From Hansschlegelia plantiphila (GTDB lineage Bacteria; Pseudomonadota; Alphaproteobacteria; Rhizobiales; Methylopilaceae), in contig NZ_BSFI01000021.1 in NCBI RefSeq assembly GCF_027922265.1, positions 165,147 through 229,146 on the forward strand: 64,000 nt of DNA, written 5' to 3'. Under the pieces are notes generated by a model. It ran no database searches, was not told the origin of the DNA, and was given only the letters and a program-made list of their open reading frames with translations. The translations under genes were made by a program, and so were the position numbers. This document shows, piece by piece, positions 19,967 through 31,334 of this stretch. The stretch's first letter is position 1. Each line of letters starts with the position of its first letter.

Positions 19967-19986
19967 TTTGAGCTCATGAGCTCAAA
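19967..19986. promoter_or_regulatory. perfect 20-bp palindrome upstream of the PPOX gene
   Basis: TTTGAGCTCATGAGCTCAAA reads the same on both strands over all 20 bases. It lies 44 bp upstream of the PPOX-family start and about 50 bp downstream of the HlyD-type stop. With no spacer it would make a poor terminator hairpin and fits a dimeric repressor site better. No regulator gene is adjacent. Confidence 0.45.
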
Positions 19987-20037
19987 ACCTCCGGAAGGGG
20001 CTCGTGGTTCCTTTCAGGCGCCCATAAGGCCGCTTCG

Positions 20038-21384
20038 TCACTGCTCGCGGAAGCTTTTGTGGAACGAGTGCAGGACCGGATCGAGGAAATATTCCATCGC
20101 CACACGTTTCTTCGCCTCGACATAGGCCTCGACGGGCGTGCCGGGCTTCATGTCCTGCGGGTTGGCGTAGGCGGAGAAGGCGGCGCGGTCCACGGCGACC
20201 TGAGCGGTGTAGTAGTTCTCGCGGGTTTGCGGATCGGTGATGATGTCCGCCGCGACCTTGATGACGTGGCCTGGGATCATTGGCATGTCGCGCATCGGGA
20301 AAGTCATGAACGACACGCGCGCCGGCTGGCCCGCCTCGATGTTGCGGATGTCCTGCGGGGATACGCGCCCTTCGATCACGAGGTCGCCTTCCGTCGGCAC
20401 GATCTGGAGAATTTCGACGCCCGGCCGGACCACGCCGCCGACGGTCTTGACCTGTAGATTCAGCACGTACCCCGCATCGGGCGCCAGCACCTGCGTACGG
20501 GTGAGGATGTCGGCGCTGCCTGTCAGCCGCGACTGAAGACCCGCAATCTCGGAGCGCGCCTTGGAGAGCTCGCCAGAGGCGTCGCTGACGTAGGCGGTGT
20601 CGGTGTTCTGCAGCGTGATCTGTTTCTCAACGGCCTCGAGCTCGGCGCGCCTGATGTCGGATCTGGTCGTCGCGATCTCGGTGTCGAGCTCCGACCGGCG
20701 ACGCTGCAGATCAAGCAACTGCGGCTTCCGGGCGAGGCCCTTGTCCATCAGGCTCTGGGTGTCGGCGATCTGGATATCCACCAGATCACGTTGCGTCTTG
20801 GACCCGTCAATCCTGGCGTTGGCGCCGTCGACCTGGGCGCGAAGCTTCGAAATCTGCGTCTGCAGCAGATCCTTCTTCTCGAGGAGGTTCCGGACGTTCG
20901 CCTCGAACAGCCGCTGCTGGCCCGTGACAAAGTCCGCGAAGTTTGGATCGCTTGCGGCGACGGCGATCGCGCTTGAGAAGTCCGGCGCGCTCTCGCGCGC
21001 AAGTTCCGCGGAAAGGCGCGCCGCCTCGGCTGAACGGCGCGACAACGCCCCTCTGATCTGACCGACGACCGACTGAGCCTGCTCCCGCTGAAGGGTCAGA
21101 AGCGGCTGCCCCCGCTTCACGAAGTCGCCTTCCTTGACGAGAATTTCGCTGACGATGCCGCCTTCGAGATGCGAGACCGACTTGCGGCTGGCTTCCGGCC
21201 CGACCGTGCCGCGCACAACGGCGCCGGCCGACAGCGGCGCGGTCGCGGCCCAGACGGCGAAACCGCCCATGAAGCCGAAGATGACGACGCCTCCCGCGAC
21301 CGCGACCCCGCGGAGCCGGACCGCAAGACGCGGCGAGCGGACGACGACGGACTCGTCGACGCTGACGACCGGGTTCGCGCTCAT
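20038..21384 (-). CDS. type I secretion membrane-fusion (HlyD family) protein
   Basis: A 448-residue periplasmic adaptor with a cytoplasmic N-terminus, one membrane helix near residues 30-52, a split lipoyl domain beginning VRGTVGPEASRKSVSHLEGG, a long alpha-helical coiled-coil hairpin (about 95-290), and a C-terminal beta-barrel. It should link the inner-membrane ATPase to an outer-membrane TolC. The start overlaps the stop of the ATPase gene by four bases. No TolC gene and no RTX-type substrate gene occurs in the window. Confidence 0.93.
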   Translation of the reverse strand: MSANPVVSVDESVVVRSPRLAVRLRGVAVAGGVVIFGFMGGFAVWAATAPLSAGAVVRGTVGPEASRKSVSHLEGGIVSEILVKEGDFVKRGQPLLTLQREQAQSVVGQIRGALSRRSAEAARLSAELARESAPDFSSAIAVAASDPNFADFVTGQQRLFEANVRNLLEKKDLLQTQISKLRAQVDGANARIDGSKTQRDLVDIQIADTQSLMDKGLARKPQLLDLQRRRSELDTEIATTRSDIRRAELEAVEKQITLQNTDTAYVSDASGELSKARSEIAGLQSRLTGSADILTRTQVLAPDAGYVLNLQVKTVGGVVRPGVEILQIVPTEGDLVIEGRVSPQDIRNIEAGQPARVSFMTFPMRDMPMIPGHVIKVAADIITDPQTRENYYTAQVAVDRAAFSAYANPQDMKPGTPVEAYVEAKKRVAMEYFLDPVLHSFHKSFREQ

Positions 21385-23141
21385 CGCGCGCTTCCAGGTA
21401 TGGCGCGTATGTCGGACGACGGCACCGGCGCGACGAGTTCGCGGAGCACCTCGGTCGGCGGGCCGAGCTTGACGATCTGTCCGTTCTGCATGACGGCGAC
21501 CCTGTCTGCGAGATGCGCGAGCGCCGGCTTGTGCGTGACGATGACGACGGTCGCGCCGCGTTGCTTGAGCGCCGCCAGACAGGCCACAAGCGCGCGTTCG
21601 CCTTCACCGTCCAGACTTGCGTTGGGCTCGTCGAGCACGACGATGCGCGTGTCGCCGTACACCGCACGGGCAAGCGCAATGCGCTGGCGCTGCCCGCCGG
21701 AGAGCATAGCCCCGCCGTTCGTGAGCACCGTGTCGTATCCCTGCGGCAGCGAAAGGATGAGACCGTGGCAGCCGGAGAGCTTCGCGGCTTCAACGACGGC
21801 TGCGTCGTCCGGCTCGTCGAAGCGGGCGATGACGTCGCGGACGCGGCCGGAGAAGAGTTCGGTGCCCTGCGCAAGGTAGCCGACATACTTGCGACGCTGG
21901 TCGTCGCGCCACATCAGGATATCGCCGCCATCGAGCCGCACGGCCCCCCTGCTCGGCGCGCGGCTACCGACGATCGTGCGGCAGAGCGTGCTCTTGCCCG
22001 ACCCCGACGGTCCGATGAAGGAGATGCTTTCCCCGGCCTTCACGACGAGCGACACGTTGTTCAGGATCGCCTTGTTACCGGCAGCCATCACGGTCACCCC
22101 TTCGATCGTCAGCCGCCCTTCAGGCGCCGGCAGAGCGATCGGGCTCTCGATCAACGCGCCGGAGGCGTTCAACAGGGATTCGATGCGGCCCCACGCGAGC
22201 CGACTCTGCTGAAGGCCGCGCCATGCGGCGATCGCCTGATCCAGCGGCGCGAGAGCCCGTGACAGCAGGATCGAACTCGCGATCATGCCGCCCGGCGTGA
22301 TGTGCCCGGCGAGCGAGAGATAGGCACCGAGCGCAAGCGTCGCGATCTGCGCTACGACCCGGAGAAACTTACCGGCGCCGATCATGACGGTGCTGCTGTC
22401 GGTCGCGGCGGCGAGGATGGCGGTCGACATCGCGTTTGCGCGGCTCGCCTTTTCGGCGAGAGGCCGGCCAAGGCCCATCGCGGACACGGTGTCGACGTTG
22501 CGGGCCGCCTCCGCCAGCACGCGCTGGGCCTCTTGTTGACCCTTCGAAACGCGCTCGGTCGCCGGCTTCGTCACGCGATCGTTGAGAAGCGCGAGAGCCA
22601 CGATCAGCATGGAGAAGCCGAGGCCCAGAAGGCCGAGATAGGGATGGATCAGCGTGCAGCCGATGAGGAACAGCGGCATCCAGGGTATGTCGCAGAGCGA
22701 CGGCAGCGTCGGACCGGATAGAAACTGGCGAACGGTGCGCAGGTCGTTGAAGGGGGTGCCTTCCTGCGCGCCGGAATGCTTCACGAGGCCGCGTTCGGCG
22801 CCCATCGCGGCGGCGAACACCGGTTCGAACAGCGTGTCCTCGATCCATTCGCCAATGCGCGAAAGCGCCCGAAGACGAAGGGATTCAAGCATCGCGTAGA
22901 TCGCGATCGACCCGGCGGCGATCAGCGTCACATAGATCAACGTTTCGATTACGCCGCTGCGAAGCACGCGGTCGTAAATTTGCATCATGTAAAGAGAGGG
23001 GACCAGTAGCAGCAGGTTGATCGCGATGCTAAACACTGCGAGCAGCCCGACGGCGGACTTCAGTTCGACTTTCACGCGCCTCAGAGCGTCGGCGCCGGGG
23101 CCTTGGGGCTGATTCTGGTTCTGCGCCATCGACATCGACAT
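21381..23141 (-). CDS. type I secretion system permease/ATPase (PrtD/LapB-like)
   Basis: ABC exporter half-transporter for protein secretion. It has an N-terminal membrane domain with about six helices (from LLAVFSIAINLLLLVPSLYM), then a nucleotide-binding domain with Walker A GPSGSGKST, signature LSGGQRQR, and Walker B IVVLDEPNASLD. There is no C39 peptidase domain, so the substrate would be an unprocessed RTX-like protein. Several starts are possible: a GTG at 23156 and ATGs at 23141, 23135 and 23129; the first ATG is given. Coupled to the HlyD gene. Transcribed in the same direction as tgt, but after a 170-bp gap. Confidence 0.92.
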   Translation of the reverse strand: MSMSMAQNQNQPQGPGADALRRVKVELKSAVGLLAVFSIAINLLLLVPSLYMMQIYDRVLRSGVIETLIYVTLIAAGSIAIYAMLESLRLRALSRIGEWIEDTLFEPVFAAAMGAERGLVKHSGAQEGTPFNDLRTVRQFLSGPTLPSLCDIPWMPLFLIGCTLIHPYLGLLGLGFSMLIVALALLNDRVTKPATERVSKGQQEAQRVLAEAARNVDTVSAMGLGRPLAEKASRANAMSTAILAAATDSSTVMIGAGKFLRVVAQIATLALGAYLSLAGHITPGGMIASSILLSRALAPLDQAIAAWRGLQQSRLAWGRIESLLNASGALIESPIALPAPEGRLTIEGVTVMAAGNKAILNNVSLVVKAGESISFIGPSGSGKSTLCRTIVGSRAPSRGAVRLDGGDILMWRDDQRRKYVGYLAQGTELFSGRVRDVIARFDEPDDAAVVEAAKLSGCHGLILSLPQGYDTVLTNGGAMLSGGQRQRIALARAVYGDTRIVVLDEPNASLDGEGERALVACLAALKQRGATVVIVTHKPALAHLADRVAVMQNGQIVKLGPPTEVLRELVAPVPSSDIRAIPGSAR

Positions 23142-23314
23142 CGGTCCCGGCCGCACGGCCGTTTAGCGGCCTTTGTGGGCGCGTGAATATGTCACGCGAT
23201 ACGTTACCGCAATCAGCGAAACTGCGTACGTATTCGAATGATAGTCGCCGGAAGGAGAAATGCTTCGTCACCAAAGATGGTGAATGCAAAACGACGTCGG
23301 GCCGTTTCCGGGCG

Positions 23315-24433
23315 TCAGATGTCGCCCCGCGCCCATCCTTCTTGTGCCGACGCTGCGTAGTCTGCGAAGGATCCGGCCGCGATCGCGGCCCGAGCGCCGT
23401 ACATCAAGTGTTGATAGTAGGCGATGTTCGCCCAGCTCAACAGCATCATGCCAAGGATTTCGCCCGCCTTCACCAGATGGTGGAGATAGGCGCGGGAATA
23501 GTCACGGAGCGCCGGACAGTCGCTCGCCTCGTCTAGAGGACGTGGATCGTCAGCGTGACGGGCGTTCTTGAGGTTGATCTTGCCGAAACGCGTGAAGGCC
23601 TGGCCATGCCGGCCGGCGCGTGTCGGCATGACGCAGTCGAACATGTCGATCCCGCGCGCGACGCTCTTCAGTATGTCGTCGGGCGAGCCCACCCCCATGA
23701 GATAGCGCGGCCGATCCCACGGCAGCGCGGGAACAGTCTCGTCGAGCATCGCGAGCATCGTCTCCTGAGGCTCGCCGACCGCGAGGCCGCCGACCGCGTA
23801 ACCGTCGAAGCCGATGTCGACGAGTTTGCAAGCCGAGACTTTGCGGAGATCGGCGACGTCGCCGCCCTGCACGATGCCGAACAGCGCCCTGCCCTGTGGC
23901 GCTCCGAAGGCCGCCTTGGAACGCTCGGCCCAGTCGACCGAGAGCAGCATGGCGCGCTCGATCTCTTCCCGCGACGCAGGAAGGCGCACGCATTCGTCGA
24001 GTTGCATGGTGACGTCGGCGCCGAGCAGGCGCTGGATCTCGACTGAGCGCTCCGGCGTCAGCCGATGCGTCGAGCCGTCGATGTGCGAGCGGAAAGTCAC
24101 GCCGTCGCGGTCGAGTTTCCTCAGGGCCGACAGCGACATCACCTGAAAGCCGCCGCTGTCGGTGAGGATCGGGCGCGGCCAGCCCATGAACGTATGCAAC
24201 CCGCCGAGCCTCGCGACCCGTTCCGCGCCGGGCCGCAGCATCAGATGGTAGACGTTGCCCAGAACGATATCGGCGCCGGTCGCGCGCACCTGGTCGGCGT
24301 AGAGCGCCTTGACGGTCGCAGCGGTGCCCACCGGCATGAAAGCGGGCGTACGGATCGCTCCACGGGGAAAGACGAGATCCCCAGTGCGCGCCGCGCCGTC
24401 GCTGGCTGCGATATTGAAGGGTATCGCGCTCAT
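23315..24433 (-). CDS. tgt: queuine tRNA-ribosyltransferase (TGT) with altered zinc site
   Basis: Exchanges guanine-34 for preQ1 in GUN-anticodon tRNAs during queuosine synthesis. The 372-residue protein keeps the general base Asp92 (ILTDSGGF) and the nucleophile Asp266 (MFDCVMPTR). By ungapped alignment with my recollection of the Zymomonas enzyme, the zinc ligands Cys-x-Cys-x-x-Cys and His become Ser304, Cys306, Leu309 and Ala335, so only one ligand remains. The ATG at 24433 overlaps the queA stop, so the two are translationally coupled; the longer frame is not needed. The last residues ([14 protein letters not shown]) complete a normal-length protein. Confidence 0.95.
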   Translation of the reverse strand: MSAIPFNIAASDGAARTGDLVFPRGAIRTPAFMPVGTAATVKALYADQVRATGADIVLGNVYHLMLRPGAERVARLGGLHTFMGWPRPILTDSGGFQVMSLSALRKLDRDGVTFRSHIDGSTHRLTPERSVEIQRLLGADVTMQLDECVRLPASREEIERAMLLSVDWAERSKAAFGAPQGRALFGIVQGGDVADLRKVSACKLVDIGFDGYAVGGLAVGEPQETMLAMLDETVPALPWDRPRYLMGVGSPDDILKSVARGIDMFDCVMPTRAGRHGQAFTRFGKINLKNARHADDPRPLDEASDCPALRDYSRAYLHHLVKAGEILGMMLLSWANIAYYQHLMYGARAAIAAGSFADYAASAQEGWARGDI

Positions 24434-25515
24434 GACCTCGCCGGCAGAAACAGGCACGCATCGCCGTAGGAGTAAAAACGGTAACGCTCGGCGATGGCGT
24501 GCGCGTAGGCGCGCCTAACCGTGTCGAGGCCTGCGAACGCCGAGATCAGCATCATCAGGGTCGATCGCGGAAGGTGGAAGTTGGTTATCAGCGCGTCGAC
24601 CGCTCGGAAGCGATAACCGGGAGTGATGAAAATCTCGGTCTCGCCCGAAAACGCGCGGAGACGGCCATCCTCGCCAGCGGCGCTTTCGAGGAGCCGAGCG
24701 GCCGTGGTGCCGACGGCGACAATGCGCCCTCCCCGTTCACGGACGGCGTTCAGCACATCGGCGGTCTGCTGGTCGAGGAACCCGGTCTCGGCGTGCATAC
24801 GGTGGTCGTCGGTGTCTTCGGCCTTGACGGGCAGAAACGTCCCGGCCCCGACGTGAAGCACCGTCTCGTGCCGGCTGACGCCGCGCGCGGCGAGCGCGTC
24901 GATCAGGGCGGGCGTGAAATGAAGTCCGGCCGTCGGAGCCGCGACCGCGCCTGGCTCGCGGGCGAAGAGGGTCTGGTAGTCTGACGCGTCGCGGGCGTCG
25001 GTCGCGCGACGTCCGGCGATATAGGGCGGCAGGGGAAGTTCACCGGTCTCGGCGATCGCTTGGTCGAGATCGGGCCCGGCAAGGTCGAAGGCGATCGTGA
25101 CCTCGCCGGCGCCGCCACGCGCCTCGACTGTCGCGGCGAGGCGCGTGAGCGGAGAAGCGTCGCCCGAATCCGGCGCAAGTTCGATGCGATCGCCCGCGGC
25201 GAGCTTCTTGGCGGGTCGGGCGAAGGCCAGCCAGCGCGCCGCGTCGAGACGGCGGTGGAGCAGAATTTCGACCCGCGCCACGGTCTCGCCCCGCCGGCGC
25301 AGGCCCCGTAGCCGGGCGGGGATGACGCGGGTCGCGTTCACAACCAGGGCGTCGCCCGGCTCGAGGACGCCGGCGAGATCAGAAACCGTACGGTCGTCGA
25401 TCTCCGGCTCCCCGCCCGGGCGGACGACGAGCAGGCGCGCCGCGTCACGCGGCGCCACGGGGCGCAACGCGATCAGGTCGTCCGGCAGATCGAAGTCGAA
25501 CAGCGCGACGTCCAA
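24430..25515 (-). CDS. queA: S-adenosylmethionine:tRNA ribosyltransferase-isomerase
   Basis: Transfers and isomerises the ribose of S-adenosylmethionine onto preQ1-34 of tRNA, giving epoxyqueuosine. The 361-residue protein shows the family start [14 protein letters not shown], the [17 protein letters not shown] motif, [10 protein letters not shown], and the C-terminal [17 protein letters not shown]. The conserved N-terminus begins directly at a TTG (25515) with GGAG about 11 bases upstream, so TTG is taken as the start. Coupled to tgt by a four-base overlap; the pair carries out two successive steps of Q-tRNA synthesis. Confidence 0.96.
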   Translation of the reverse strand: MDVALFDFDLPDDLIALRPVAPRDAARLLVVRPGGEPEIDDRTVSDLAGVLEPGDALVVNATRVIPARLRGLRRRGETVARVEILLHRRLDAARWLAFARPAKKLAAGDRIELAPDSGDASPLTRLAATVEARGGAGEVTIAFDLAGPDLDQAIAETGELPLPPYIAGRRATDARDASDYQTLFAREPGAVAAPTAGLHFTPALIDALAARGVSRHETVLHVGAGTFLPVKAEDTDDHRMHAETGFLDQQTADVLNAVRERGGRIVAVGTTAARLLESAAGEDGRLRAFSGETEIFITPGYRFRAVDALITNFHLPRSTLMMLISAFAGLDTVRRAYAHAIAERYRFYSYGDACLFLPARS

Positions 25516-25569
25516 GTGCGTCCGATCTCCGGCGTCCGCCGGCCGCTTCGCGGGTAGGAGCTGCGAGGC

Positions 25570-26034
25570 TCAGGCGACGTCGGCCGCAACCTTCATCGTG
25601 ATGATCCGGTCGGGATCCGACACCGGCTCGCCGCGCTTGATCTGGTCGATGTAATCCATACCAGCGGTCACCTTGCCCCAGACGGAGTATTGGCCGTCGA
25701 GCCAGGGCGCGTCCCCGAAGCAGATGAAGAACTGGCTGTCCGCCGAATTCGGGTCCATAGCGCGCGCCGCTGAAACCGTGCCGCGAACATGCTTCTCCTT
25801 CGAGAACTCGGCCTTGAGATGCTTTCCGGATCCGCCGCGGCCGGTGCCTTCGGGGTCGCCTGTCTGCGCCATGAAGCCCTCGATCACACGATGGAACACC
25901 ACGCCGTCGTAGAAGCCCTGACGGGCGAGTTCTTTGACGCGCGCGACGTGGACGGGCGCGAGGTCCGGGCGCAGTTCGATGGTGACGGCTCCCTTCGAGG
26001 TCTCGAGCAGAAGGGTGTTTTCTGGATCGCTCAT
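25570..26034 (-). CDS. cyclophilin-type peptidyl-prolyl isomerase, cytosolic
   Basis: A 154-residue cyclophilin without signal peptide. Conserved catalytic elements are FHRVIEGFMAQTGDPEGTG, SQFFICFGDAPWLDGQYSVW and GKVTAGMD. The active-site Arg and the Phe/Gln pocket are intact. It lies 28 bp from the second cyclophilin and 54 bp from queA, all on one strand, and is about half identical by eye to its exported neighbour, pointing to tandem duplication followed by re-localisation. Confidence 0.94.
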   Translation of the reverse strand: MSDPENTLLLETSKGAVTIELRPDLAPVHVARVKELARQGFYDGVVFHRVIEGFMAQTGDPEGTGRGGSGKHLKAEFSKEKHVRGTVSAARAMDPNSADSQFFICFGDAPWLDGQYSVWGKVTAGMDYIDQIKRGEPVSDPDRIITMKVAADVA

Positions 26035-26062
26035 GATCGGTCTCCTTGAATGAGGGCGCGCG

Positions 26063-26620
26063 TCAGCGCGGCGCGTCGGCGATGCGGACCGCCTTCACCT
26101 TGTCGGGGCCCTGGACCGCGCCACCGCCGCCCTGTCCCTTCTTAAGCTTGTCGACGACATCCATGCCGGCGGTCACTTCGCCGACGATGGTGTACTGGCC
26201 ATCGAGCCAGGGAGCAGGCGCGAAGCAGATGAAGAACTGGCTGTTGGCGCTGTCGGGGTCGCTGGTGCGCGCCATCCCGACCGAGCCTCGCCTGAAGCTC
26301 TCTTTGGAGAACTCTGCCTTCAGGTCGGGATATTTCGAGCCGCCCTCGCCCGTGCCGGTCGGATCGCCAGTCTGAGCCATGAAGCCAGCGATGACGCGGT
26401 GGAACGGCACGCCGTCATAAAACTTCTCGCGGGCAAGCTGTTCGATCCGCGCGACGTGATTAGGCGCGAGGTCCGGGCGCAGCCGGATCGTGACATCGCC
26501 CTTGGTGGTCTCAAGAACGATCATAGGCGCGGCGGACGACTTCGTCTGCGCGCTGGCCACGGTGCTTCCAGGCACGGCGAGCGCAACGGCGATTAGGGCG
26601 GCGGACAACGCTTTGAGCAT
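26063..26620 (-). CDS. cyclophilin-type peptidyl-prolyl isomerase, periplasmic
   Basis: A 185-residue cyclophilin with a Sec signal peptide ending near AQTKS (residues 1-24), predicted to work on proteins folding in the periplasm. Core motifs are FHRVIAGFMAQTGDPTGTG, SQFFICFAPAPWLDGQYTIV and GEVTAGMD. The ATG at 26620 is chosen because the signal peptide begins there; the longer frame overlaps coaD antisense without sense. Between coaD (47 bp) and the cytosolic cyclophilin (28 bp). Confidence 0.94.
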   Translation of the reverse strand: MLKALSAALIAVALAVPGSTVASAQTKSSAAPMIVLETTKGDVTIRLRPDLAPNHVARIEQLAREKFYDGVPFHRVIAGFMAQTGDPTGTGEGGSKYPDLKAEFSKESFRRGSVGMARTSDPDSANSQFFICFAPAPWLDGQYTIVGEVTAGMDVVDKLKKGQGGGGAVQGPDKVKAVRIADAPR

Positions 26621-26666
26621 CAAAATCTCAACGAACAGAAGAGGGGAGCGGACGGCGCGGCCCGCG

Positions 26667-27164
26667 TCATTTCGAGAAGCGCGCCGCAAGCCGGGCCGCG
26701 ATCTCGGATGGAACAAAGGCCGACACGTCGCCCTTCATCGCCGCGATCTGCCGCACGAGCGTGGCGCTGATCGGGCGAACCGAAGGCGCAGCCGGAAGAA
26801 ACACCGTCTGGAGCGTTGCGTCGAGTTCGCCGTTCATGCCCGCCATCTGCATCTCGTAGTCGAAATCGACGCCGTCCCGCAGTCCCCGGACCAGAATCGT
26901 CGCGCCGAACAGCGACGCCGCGGCGACCACTAGCCCATCGAAGGTCGCGACCTCAAATGCGACGCCTGCAGCTCGCGCCAGCGGCGCGCCGCAGTCTTCC
27001 AGCATCTGAGCCCGCTCGGCGACGGAAAACAGCGGCGCTTTGCCAGCGTGGGTCCCGATCCCCACGACGACGCGATCCGCAATCCGGCAGGCGCGGCCGA
27101 GAATATCGAGGTGCCCGTTGGTCACCGGGTCGAAGGAACCCGGATAGAAGGCGACGCGCGGCAT
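26667..27164 (-). CDS. coaD: phosphopantetheine adenylyltransferase
   Basis: Fourth step of coenzyme A synthesis: joins ATP and 4'-phosphopantetheine to dephospho-CoA. The 165-residue protein matches the usual CoaD length, with [15 protein letters not shown] (the T/HxGH nucleotide motif), [20 protein letters not shown], and the C-terminal [20 protein letters not shown]. It is followed by the two cyclophilins; the upstream gap to gyrA (about 610 bp) holds the tRNA-like RNA and a small plus-strand frame. Confidence 0.96.
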   Translation of the reverse strand: MPRVAFYPGSFDPVTNGHLDILGRACRIADRVVVGIGTHAGKAPLFSVAERAQMLEDCGAPLARAAGVAFEVATFDGLVVAAASLFGATILVRGLRDGVDFDYEMQMAGMNGELDATLQTVFLPAAPSVRPISATLVRQIAAMKGDVSAFVPSEIAARLAARFSK

Positions 27165-27318
27165 GGAATGATCCGGTTGCGGTCAGCGCGCCGCTGCTTA
27201 CCCCGCCGAGACGTCTGCCCGCAAGCCGCCAAGGCCGTGAATGACCGATGAATGGCGACGCCAGACGTCGTTCAACCACGAACGGTAGCCTGATGAAGGT
27301 TTTTCGGAAGGGATCACG

Positions 27319-27489
27319 ATGGTTTCGAGACTGGTCGATCGAATGACGGGAACGAAGGCCACGGTGCTGGTCATCGCCCTGCTGTTCGCCGCGACCTGTC
27401 TCGCCGTCCGAACTCCCTCTTGCGTTGACCCCCGCCGCGAAACGGCGACGAACCGGATACCCGCCCCTCTCCGGTTCGGAGGCGCATGA
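27319..27489 (+). CDS. small hypothetical single-helix protein
   Basis: A 56-residue frame starting ATG at 27319 behind a GGAAGGGA ribosome-site match five bases away. After a short charged head comes one hydrophobic helix (ATVLVIALLFAATCLAV) and then a basic tail with two cysteines in all. No family is recognised. It is the only plus-strand frame between coaD and gyrA and is followed at once by a GC-rich hairpin. The good ribosome site and the helix are the evidence; it could still be chance. Confidence 0.4.
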   Translation: MVSRLVDRMTGTKATVLVIALLFAATCLAVRTPSCVDPRRETATNRIPAPLRFGGA

Positions 27490-27492
27490 GGA

Positions 27493-27521
27493 CGCCCGGC
27501 AGTCTGGGGAGCCGCCGGGCG
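27493..27521 (+). terminator. GC-rich hairpin after the small frame
   Basis: CGCCCGGC at 27493-27500 pairs with GCCGGGCG at 27514-27521 around a 13-base loop, four bases after the stop of the small plus-strand frame. No T-run follows, so it is a weak intrinsic terminator candidate or an RNA 3' stabilising hairpin. Confidence 0.35.
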
Positions 27522-27536
27522 ACTTCCATTCACGCT

Positions 27537-27576
27537 CGAAACGAAAACGGCGCCTCCCGGGCAGGAAGCGCCGTTT
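27537..27576 (-). terminator. intrinsic terminator of the tRNA-like RNA
   Basis: A nine-base stem (27545-27553 with 27568-27576, core AACGGCGC/GCGCCGTT) begins seven bases after the CCA end of the tRNA-like RNA. On the minus strand it is followed by TTTTCGTTT. The hairpin after tRNA-Leu at 43353-43387 has the same AACGGCG stem core and the same TTTTCGTTTT tail. Confidence 0.7.
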
Positions 27577-27582
27577 CTGATT

Positions 27583-27658
27583 TGGAGGCCCAGCCTGGAA
27601 TTGAACCAGGATACGAAGACGTTCCCGTCCCCCCGGGTAGCCATTCCCCCACCGGGCC
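27583..27658 (-). ncRNA. tRNA-like RNA with GNRA-capped arm instead of an anticodon loop
   Basis: Seen directly: 76 nt with canonical tRNA numbering. The acceptor stem GGCCCGG pairs with CTGGGCC over seven base pairs (one G-U), followed by U73 and an encoded CCA. The D-arm is GGG-AATGGCTA-CCC with the GG needed for elbow contacts. The variable region CGTAT has five bases, and the T-arm CCTGG-TTCAATT-CCAGG is perfect. The anticodon arm cannot be normal: position 33 is G, and the sequence folds better as a seven-pair stem (27-33 with 38-44, two G-U) capped by the GNRA tetraloop GGAA at 34-37. It therefore cannot read a codon. An intrinsic terminator follows after six bases, and gyrA ends 115 bp upstream. 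A possible -35 TTGCCG lies upstream, but the -10 is poor. U73 and the D-loop recall tRNA-Gly or tRNA-Cys. Alternatives are a decayed tRNA gene or a piece of a permuted tmRNA; the tmRNA coding piece was not found nearby, and both acceptor strands lie in normal order. Confidence 0.7.
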
Positions 27659-27773
27659 GATGGCGATCAATTCGCACTCTCCAATGCGGCCGGCAAGCGT
27701 TACGTTTGATTAACCCTAAGATAACAATCGACCATTCAGCCGAAGGCCGACCGTCGACCTTCGAACATGAGGC

Positions 27774-30488
<2,715 letters not shown>

Positions 30489-30630
30489 GATCAGGAAACT
30501 TTCGGATCGTTAATTCGCGCCGGAACCTAGACGATTCCGCCCGCGAAAGCCAATCCTCAGGCCCCGTCAAAAAACGTCGAATAGCTCATCTATATCAGTA
30601 GGTTATAGAGGCCGATCTCAGGCGCGGCCA

Positions 30631-30648
30631 AACCTGCTCTCGCAGGTT
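30631..30648 (-). terminator. hairpin downstream of ssb
   Basis: AACCTGC (30631-30637) pairs with GCAGGTT (30642-30648) around TCTC, 60 bp past the ssb stop. On the minus strand only three T follow, so it is at best a weak terminator. The rest of the 220-bp ssb-gyrA gap shows no other clear element and should contain the gyrA promoter. Confidence 0.4.
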
Positions 30649-30709
30649 CGACGCCGCAGCGCTCAGGTTGACGCCCCATCCGCGCGTCCGGCGGGACTCA
30701 TCCCGATCG

Positions 30710-31216
30710 TCAGAACGGGATGTCGTCGTCCATCGCGTCGGCGCCGTAGCCGCCGCGGGCGCCGGCGGCGGCAGGCGCAGGCTGGCGACGCTCGGTCGGG
30801 CTCGACCGACCGAAGCTTTCGCCACCGCCGCCTTCATAGGCGTCGCCGCCGCTGTCCCCGCCGCTGCGGCCTTCGAGCATCGTCAGTTCGCCGCGATAGC
30901 GCTGGAGCACGATCTCGGTGGAGTACTTCTCGACGCCGGAGGCGTCGGTGTATTTGCGGGTCTGGAGCTGGCCCTCGATGTAAACCTTCGAGCCCTTCTT
31001 CAGATATTGTTCGGCGACCTTGGCGAGGTTCTCGTTGAAGATCACCACCTGATGCCATTCGGTCTTCTCGCGCCGTTCGCCGGACTGCTTGTCGCGCCAC
31101 GTCTCGGACGTCGCGATCCGCAGGTTGACGACGGGCTCGCCGGAATTCATCCGCCGGACCTCGGGATCCCTGCCGAGGTTTCCGATCAGGATGACCTTGT
31201 TCACGCTGCCAGCCAT
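30710..31216 (-). CDS. ssb: single-stranded DNA-binding protein
   Basis: Coats single-stranded DNA during replication, repair and recombination. The 168-residue protein has an N-terminal OB-fold (about 1-110) with [17 protein letters not shown] and the [18 protein letters not shown] strand pair. A Gly-rich disordered linker follows, then the acidic interaction tip DDDIPF at the C-terminus. Divergent from uvrA across 236 bp with an SOS box in between, so damage-inducible expression is expected. Confidence 0.97.
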   Translation of the reverse strand: MAGSVNKVILIGNLGRDPEVRRMNSGEPVVNLRIATSETWRDKQSGERREKTEWHQVVIFNENLAKVAEQYLKKGSKVYIEGQLQTRKYTDASGVEKYSTEIVLQRYRGELTMLEGRSGGDSGGDAYEGGGGESFGRSSPTERRQPAPAAAGARGGYGADAMDDDIPF

Positions 31217-31334
31217 GGCGATCTCCCAAAATTCGAAGGGGCACCTTACGCCGAACGTCCGTGCGGGTCGCGCCGAAGGGCCGCCTTGTCCACAAGCGCG
31301 CCATCCACCAGAATTCGTGACCGCTGGCGTTTCC

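Noticed and set aside
27583..27658. Reading this element as an ordinary tRNA with anticodon GGA
   Set aside because: Position 33 is G instead of T, the 27-31/39-43 stem would have three G-T pairs and a mismatch, and the alternative GNRA hairpin is far stronger.
27165..27773. Permuted two-piece tmRNA at the tRNA-like locus
   Set aside because: Both acceptor strands are present in normal order within 76 nt, a terminator follows directly, and no Ala-Asn-Asp tag frame was seen downstream. Not formally excluded.
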